Shown here: positions 5,969 through 10,039 of the stretch, in pieces
How the letters are laid out: each line of letters starts with the position of its first letter
How positions within the stretch are numbered: position 1 is the first letter of the stretch
Translations under genes and position numbers: made by a program
From: Desulfobacteraceae bacterium
Lineage (GTDB): Bacteria > Desulfobacterota > DSM-4660 > Desulfatiglandales > Desulfatiglandaceae
Assembly: GCA_020349865.1 (NCBI GenBank)
Contig: CP070700.1
Span: forward strand, 2,662,492-2,672,530
Direction: 5' to 3'
Length of the DNA: 10,039 nucleotides
The notes under the pieces: generated by a model
The model's input: only the letters and a program-made list of their open reading frames with translations
Database searches by the model: none
Told to the model about the DNA's origin: nothing

Positions 5969-7249
5969 TTACATGGTCTCTGCCACCGAAACCGTGCGAT
6001 CCCCTAACATATTCACATAGCTCCCCAACTCGTTATCATACCACCCATAGATGACCGCCTGGGTGATCGCGATCCTTATTGTGCCCTCACCGCTTTGATT
6101 TGATCCGCCGGACAGAACTCGCTCACCCCCTTGACAAACTTTTTGTAAATCAATGCTGACCTCGGCTGTCCGCGTATGGGTTTCGTGCCCCTCAATGATG
6201 GCCCCAGCCTTGGGCAGCCCAATAATATCGCAAGAAACATTCTGTTCTTCCGTATAGTGCAGATAACCTCGGGGATCGCGTTCTGCTGCCTCTTTGTAAA
6301 CAGTGTTAAGCACCTCCCTCCGGATGGATTCACCTGAAGGTTCTTCCTGGAGGTTCACCACTAAAATAATCAGTGATCCTGTGGTGTTGGGAATCCTCAC
6401 TGATTCAGCGATAAAACCGATCTGTTTCATTTCAGGAATCACGAGCCCGAGCGTCTTTGCGGCTCCTGTGGCGGTCAATATTATATTGTTCATAATGCTT
6501 CGGTTCTTTCTCAGATCGCTTGCCCCTGACTTGGGAAGCCGGTCCAGCACCTCCTGTGAACCTGTTACGGCATGGACCGTCGCCATTGAAGCGGTCAGGA
6601 CTCTCTGCGCACCAAAAAAATCCAGGAGCGGTTTCACCATATGGGCCAGGCAAGTCGTAGTGCACGACGCGTTGGAAATAATCCTGTGTACGCGGGGGTC
6701 ATAATCATTTTCATTGATGCCCATAACGGTAGTCACGGCGTCATCGGACCCGGATTTACTTTCATCCTTTATTTTAAACGGAGCCGAAACAATGACTTTT
6801 CCTGCCCCACCCTCGAAGTGACCTCTCACAGATCCCTTTGGGTCATCAAAAGGAACGGTCGGATCAAGGAACTGTCCTGTCGTATCAACCACAAGCCTGA
6901 CGCCATGTTCCCGCCAGTCAATATCTTTCGGATTTCGAAAACGCCGTAAGATCTTGACCTTAACGCCATCCACGGTCACGGTTCCTGCGTTCTCGTCCAC
7001 ATCCTGAATTACCCTGTGGCCCTTATGTCCGTAAAGGTATGCGCCAATGGATCCATACGTAGAGTCTCTTTCCAGGTAGTTTGTCAGATCCTGAAGAGAC
7101 GTGCCCACATTTCGCCCCACATTAACCACAACTTCGTCAAAATACTTCCTGGCAATATGGTGCCATAATGTGAGTTTTCCGATTCTCCCAAGCCCATTGA
7201 TACCCAACATCAAGCCGTTTTTTTTCCCAGTATTCGAGACTTTTTTCAT
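5969..7249 (-). CDS. gap: Long-form glyceraldehyde-3-phosphate dehydrogenase
   Basis: GAPDH oxidises and phosphorylates glyceraldehyde 3-phosphate to 1,3-bisphosphoglycerate with reduction of NAD(P), or the reverse in gluconeogenesis. The Rossmann motif GINGLGRIG (16-24), catalytic Cys196 in 'ISNASCTTT', His226 in 'ATVHAVTG', 'ATGAAKTLGLVIPE' (260-273) and 'YGWYDNELGSYVN' (401-413) are all present. At 426 residues it is about 90 longer than usual: extra segments lie around 128-140, 158-171 and 355-397. After the second strand ('VVVN', 40-43) the usual Asp that selects NAD is replaced by Val44-Gly45-Arg46, which suggests relaxed or NADP preference (inference). The canonical Asn of SCTTN is Thr199. 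ATG at 7249 is one base past the upstream stop; an in-frame ATG at 7270 would overlap that gene. Probable operon partner of the PPDK-like gene. Confidence 0.93.
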   Translation of the reverse strand: MKKVSNTGKKNGLMLGINGLGRIGKLTLWHHIARKYFDEVVVNVGRNVGTSLQDLTNYLERDSTYGSIGAYLYGHKGHRVIQDVDENAGTVTVDGVKVKILRRFRNPKDIDWREHGVRLVVDTTGQFLDPTVPFDDPKGSVRGHFEGGAGKVIVSAPFKIKDESKSGSDDAVTTVMGINENDYDPRVHRIISNASCTTTCLAHMVKPLLDFFGAQRVLTASMATVHAVTGSQEVLDRLPKSGASDLRKNRSIMNNIILTATGAAKTLGLVIPEMKQIGFIAESVRIPNTTGSLIILVVNLQEEPSGESIRREVLNTVYKEAAERDPRGYLHYTEEQNVSCDIIGLPKAGAIIEGHETHTRTAEVSIDLQKVCQGGERVLSGGSNQSGEGTIRIAITQAVIYGWYDNELGSYVNMLGDRTVSVAETM

Positions 7250-7250
7250 C

Positions 7251-10039
7251 TTAGCTCTTCTCCATCTCATTGATCTTCATTTGACCCGCGTAGACAGACC
7301 CTTCCAGACCGTCAATACTGACCCAGTCTCCTGATTTCAGGAATTCCTGATTAAGCGAGCAGGCTCTTTGCCTCTCCATACAAACCAGATTTGCGCACCC
7401 TACGACACAGGTCTTACCAAGCCTGTGAGCCACAATGGCGGCATGGGAAGTTGAGCCCCCCCGCGCCGTAAGGAGACCGTCGGCCTCATTTATCTCCATT
7501 ATATCATCCGGAACCGTGTCACCCCTTACAATAATCAGAGATGTTTCAGGCTCCGTCTTGCGCCATTGCTGGATCTCTTCCAGACTGAATACGACTCTTC
7601 CGGTCATGGCCCCGCCGCTCACTCCTATTCCATGCCCAAGGAACTTGACCGGCTTTTCCTGAGCCGTATCAAAAGAATAGACCTTTTTCCTCTCCCTCAT
7701 GACCATATCCCTGGTCTGAAGACAATAGAGGTCTTTTGTGTCAGGGCTTTCAAATGTAAATTCCATTTCCTGGGGGCTCCATTGTCTCTCATAAACAAGA
7801 TCTTTTGCCCACTTCCTTATGGTCTTATAGATGTCCGGAAAGAGGGTTTCAAGGGTCGTGCCACTCTGCCTGTTTTCGATCTCGGCCTGCTTTGTTGAAA
7901 TGGGAAAAGTACTTACGAGACCAGAAACCACGTCCTCACCCTGATTCCACGGTGTGAAATCGCCCCATAATGTCAGCATATCTCCTGACCAGCGTGGGTT
8001 GTGCGTAAAAAAGACTCCGGCCCCTGATTCACGAGAAAAATTCCCAAAGACCATGGATTGAACAGTGATAGCCGTGCCCCAATCATCGGAAATGCCCATG
8101 ATTCTGCGGTAGGTTTTAGCTTTTGGCGTATACCAGGATTCAGAAACCTTCTGGATCGCAACGTGAAGTTGGTCAAATGGATCCGATTCGATCTCAATGC
8201 CGGTTTCCTGTATCAGCGATTTGTAGGCAAGGGTAATATCCTTCATTTGCGGGCCGGTAAAATCTTTCTTGTAGGCCGCGCCTAAACGTTGCTTAAAATC
8301 ATCAATAATGGCATCAAAATCATCCCTCAACAACCCGAAAGACATACCGTAAGACTGGAGAAATCTCCGGTAGGTGTCCCAGCCAAACCACTCATTCCCT
8401 GTCTGCCCAATCATCCCCAAGACAATCTCTTCATTAATTCCCACATCAAGGAATGTGTCCATCATGCCGGGTTGTGAAACGGAGGAACCACTCCTTACTG
8501 AGAATAGTAAGGGGTTATTGGGGTCACCAAATTTCTTCCCGGTTAATCTTTCAACAGCCGCAACTTCCAGAGCCACCTGATCTTCGAAGTTTTTCTTTGC
8601 GGGCGGATAATTATCAACAATATCACGGCATCTAAAAATTTCTGTGGTGATAATGAACCCCGGCGGGACAGGCATGCCATAACTTCTTATTCTGACCAGA
8701 TTGAGCCCCTTGTTTCCCAGGTGAATAATGTCCGAAAGGCCCTTCTTTATAGGATGGATTGGCGTCACCGCCTTTTGTGGATCATAATTGAGCAACAGGC
8801 GCAGGTTATCTATCGGGAGTTGGTGCGACTGTTGATAAAGGGTTTTTAAAATACGGCTCAAAAAGAGGTCAAGCTGCTGGAGTCCTAAAGAAGAAGCAAT
8901 CCTGTCGCGTAAAAAGATTTCTGTCACGCGGTGGGCCAGTTTTTCGCGGTCATCTACTTCTTCCGGCGGGAGATATTTGGCCATCAACCTTTCCGTGGGT
9001 AATTGGTGCAGGATCTTAGAGAGATTCTCCTGATGAATATTGTTGAAGTAATCGTTCACAATATTGTTCACTGCCTGGGAAAAACCGCGAAAGATATCTA
9101 AATACTGGGTAGATGAAAAGCCCTTAATCTCAAGGGAGTGTGCCAGCAGATCCAATTGTCTTTCCATCTCTAAAGATGAAATGCCGTCAAGCTTGAGGGC
9201 CCTATAGAATAAACGAAGGTAGTCATAGATCTGGTAAAAGGTAGCCTTTGTAATGAGTCCCAGTTCAATGGTCTCAACAACATTTTCGAATAGGACATTT
9301 ACCAGTGACTCCAGGCGAAATGCCAGCCCCAGTGCGTCGAATTTCATCTCGTGATAACTGCCGTACATGGAAGGAATGTCCACGGTAAAATGCCTTTTCC
9401 GGTAAATATCCTCCCTGATTTCATAGCTCTGATCCGAAAGTATAATGTCTTTCAGTTTTTCAAGGTAACTCAGCAGTTTTTTTAGTTTCTGTTTGTTATC
9501 TTTCTTCTTAAGGGAATCTCTCAGTTTCCCGAGATCTGGCAACCCACTGGACTGTAAATGTCCCAGGTAGCCATCCATTTCAGTGAATCCCAGATTGTAT
9601 TTCTGATAAAGGAGCTTGTAGAAGGTGATTGCCAGGTCTACTCTCTCTGTGTCAAGATCAGACACACCTGGGATTTGGGCCGCCAACTCTTTGAGGTGAT
9701 TCCCATCAACGTTCAATAGATCGGTCACCCTTTTGAACCCCTTGGTACGAAAAATATGATTTACCACCCGGTGGACACCATCAATATGCGGCCCTTCCGT
9801 TTCGATATCCTGATAGGTATTGGGGGGTACAAAGGGCTTTAGTCCTTCTTTTTTTGTGGTATTCCAGAAATTAAGAGTCCCTTCCATCAACCCGACGATC
9901 TGATTGCTGCTCTCAACGTGACTCTGTTTTCTTAAAAAATGAGCGAGAGGATCCTTTCGCAGGGATATTTCATCGATCATAGTGGAAATATCCCTGAGCT
10001 TCCCCTCGGCTCCGATATCATTAAAATACGCCGGGAAAA
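7251..10039 (-). CDS. PPDK-related phosphotransfer protein lacking the TIM barrel (5' end beyond window)
   Basis: Numbering from the first ATG (9980) gives 909 residues. Residues about 418-760 are the ATP-grasp nucleotide-binding domain of pyruvate phosphate dikinase: 'LGNKGLNLVRIRSYGMPVPP', 'FSVRSGSSVSQPGMMDTF' (493-510), 'GAGVFFTHNP' (653-662) and 'EMEFTFESPDTKDLYCLQTR' (738-757). Residues about 780-895 are the swivelling phospho-histidine domain, with 'TARGGSTSHAAIVAHRLGK' and catalytic His846. The protein then stops at 909; the ~350-residue PEP/pyruvate TIM barrel of real PPDK is absent. Instead, about 420 N-terminal residues, largely helical with a Lys-rich coiled-coil-like stretch (156-180), show no family I recognise. 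Phosphoryl transfer from ATP to His846 is expected, but the acceptor is unknown. The frame stays open from 9981 to the edge and reads as protein, so the true start probably lies outside; the ATG at 9980 has only a weak AGGGA ten bases upstream. gap follows one base after the stop. Confidence 0.85.
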   Translation of the reverse strand, partial: FPAYFNDIGAEGKLRDISTMIDEISLRKDPLAHFLRKQSHVESSNQIVGLMEGTLNFWNTTKKEGLKPFVPPNTYQDIETEGPHIDGVHRVVNHIFRTKGFKRVTDLLNVDGNHLKELAAQIPGVSDLDTERVDLAITFYKLLYQKYNLGFTEMDGYLGHLQSSGLPDLGKLRDSLKKKDNKQKLKKLLSYLEKLKDIILSDQSYEIREDIYRKRHFTVDIPSMYGSYHEMKFDALGLAFRLESLVNVLFENVVETIELGLITKATFYQIYDYLRLFYRALKLDGISSLEMERQLDLLAHSLEIKGFSSTQYLDIFRGFSQAVNNIVNDYFNNIHQENLSKILHQLPTERLMAKYLPPEEVDDREKLAHRVTEIFLRDRIASSLGLQQLDLFLSRILKTLYQQSHQLPIDNLRLLLNYDPQKAVTPIHPIKKGLSDIIHLGNKGLNLVRIRSYGMPVPPGFIITTEIFRCRDIVDNYPPAKKNFEDQVALEVAAVERLTGKKFGDPNNPLLFSVRSGSSVSQPGMMDTFLDVGINEEIVLGMIGQTGNEWFGWDTYRRFLQSYGMSFGLLRDDFDAIIDDFKQRLGAAYKKDFTGPQMKDITLAYKSLIQETGIEIESDPFDQLHVAIQKVSESWYTPKAKTYRRIMGISDDWGTAITVQSMVFGNFSRESGAGVFFTHNPRWSGDMLTLWGDFTPWNQGEDVVSGLVSTFPISTKQAEIENRQSGTTLETLFPDIYKTIRKWAKDLVYERQWSPQEMEFTFESPDTKDLYCLQTRDMVMRERKKVYSFDTAQEKPVKFLGHGIGVSGGAMTGRVVFSLEEIQQWRKTEPETSLIIVRGDTVPDDIMEINEADGLLTARGGSTSHAAIVAHRLGKTCVVGCANLVCMERQRACSLNQEFLKSGDWVSIDGLEGSVYAGQMKINEMEKS

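Noticed and set aside
6303..6704. 133-codon open frame on the plus strand
   Set aside because: Antisense shadow of the gap gene, with no supporting motif.

Overview
The window reads as a chromosomal segment of a mesophilic, probably anaerobic Desulfobacterota (former Deltaproteobacteria) member. This is an inference from three things: an endonuclease-type MutL, a long deltaproteobacterial-looking GAPDH beside a PPDK-like protein, and moderate base composition. No rRNA, tRNA, plasmid, phage or CRISPR signature was seen. All seven genes lie on the minus strand, so transcription runs from high to low coordinates.

In order of transcription: (1) 10039-7251, a PPDK-related phosphotransfer protein, open at the window edge, with an ATP-grasp domain and a phospho-histidine domain but no C-terminal PEP/pyruvate TIM barrel; (2) 7249-5969, an unusually long glyceraldehyde-3-phosphate dehydrogenase starting one base after the previous stop; (3) about 5841-4972, a secreted zinc-dependent phospholipase C / S1-P1-fold protein; (4) 4975-3257, mutL, overlapping the previous gene by ATGA; (5) 3256-2728, a 529-base non-coding block with two distinct repeat-like segments; (6) 2727-1798, miaA; (7) 1639-452, an exported FlgT-N-like protein; (8) 302-1, the N-terminal third of a nitrilase-superfamily amidohydrolase, cut by the window edge.

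Functionally, the PPDK-like gene and gap look like a translationally linked pair around triose-phosphate/PEP metabolism. The PLC-like gene, mutL and possibly miaA form a second group combining an exported hydrolase, mismatch repair and tRNA modification. The mutL-miaA order is common in bacteria; here it is interrupted by the repeat block.

The most unusual items are the PPDK-like protein with a large helical N-terminal region in place of the TIM barrel, the long GAPDH lacking the usual NAD-selecting Asp, and the repeat block between mutL and miaA. No clear novel defence or mobile system is visible.
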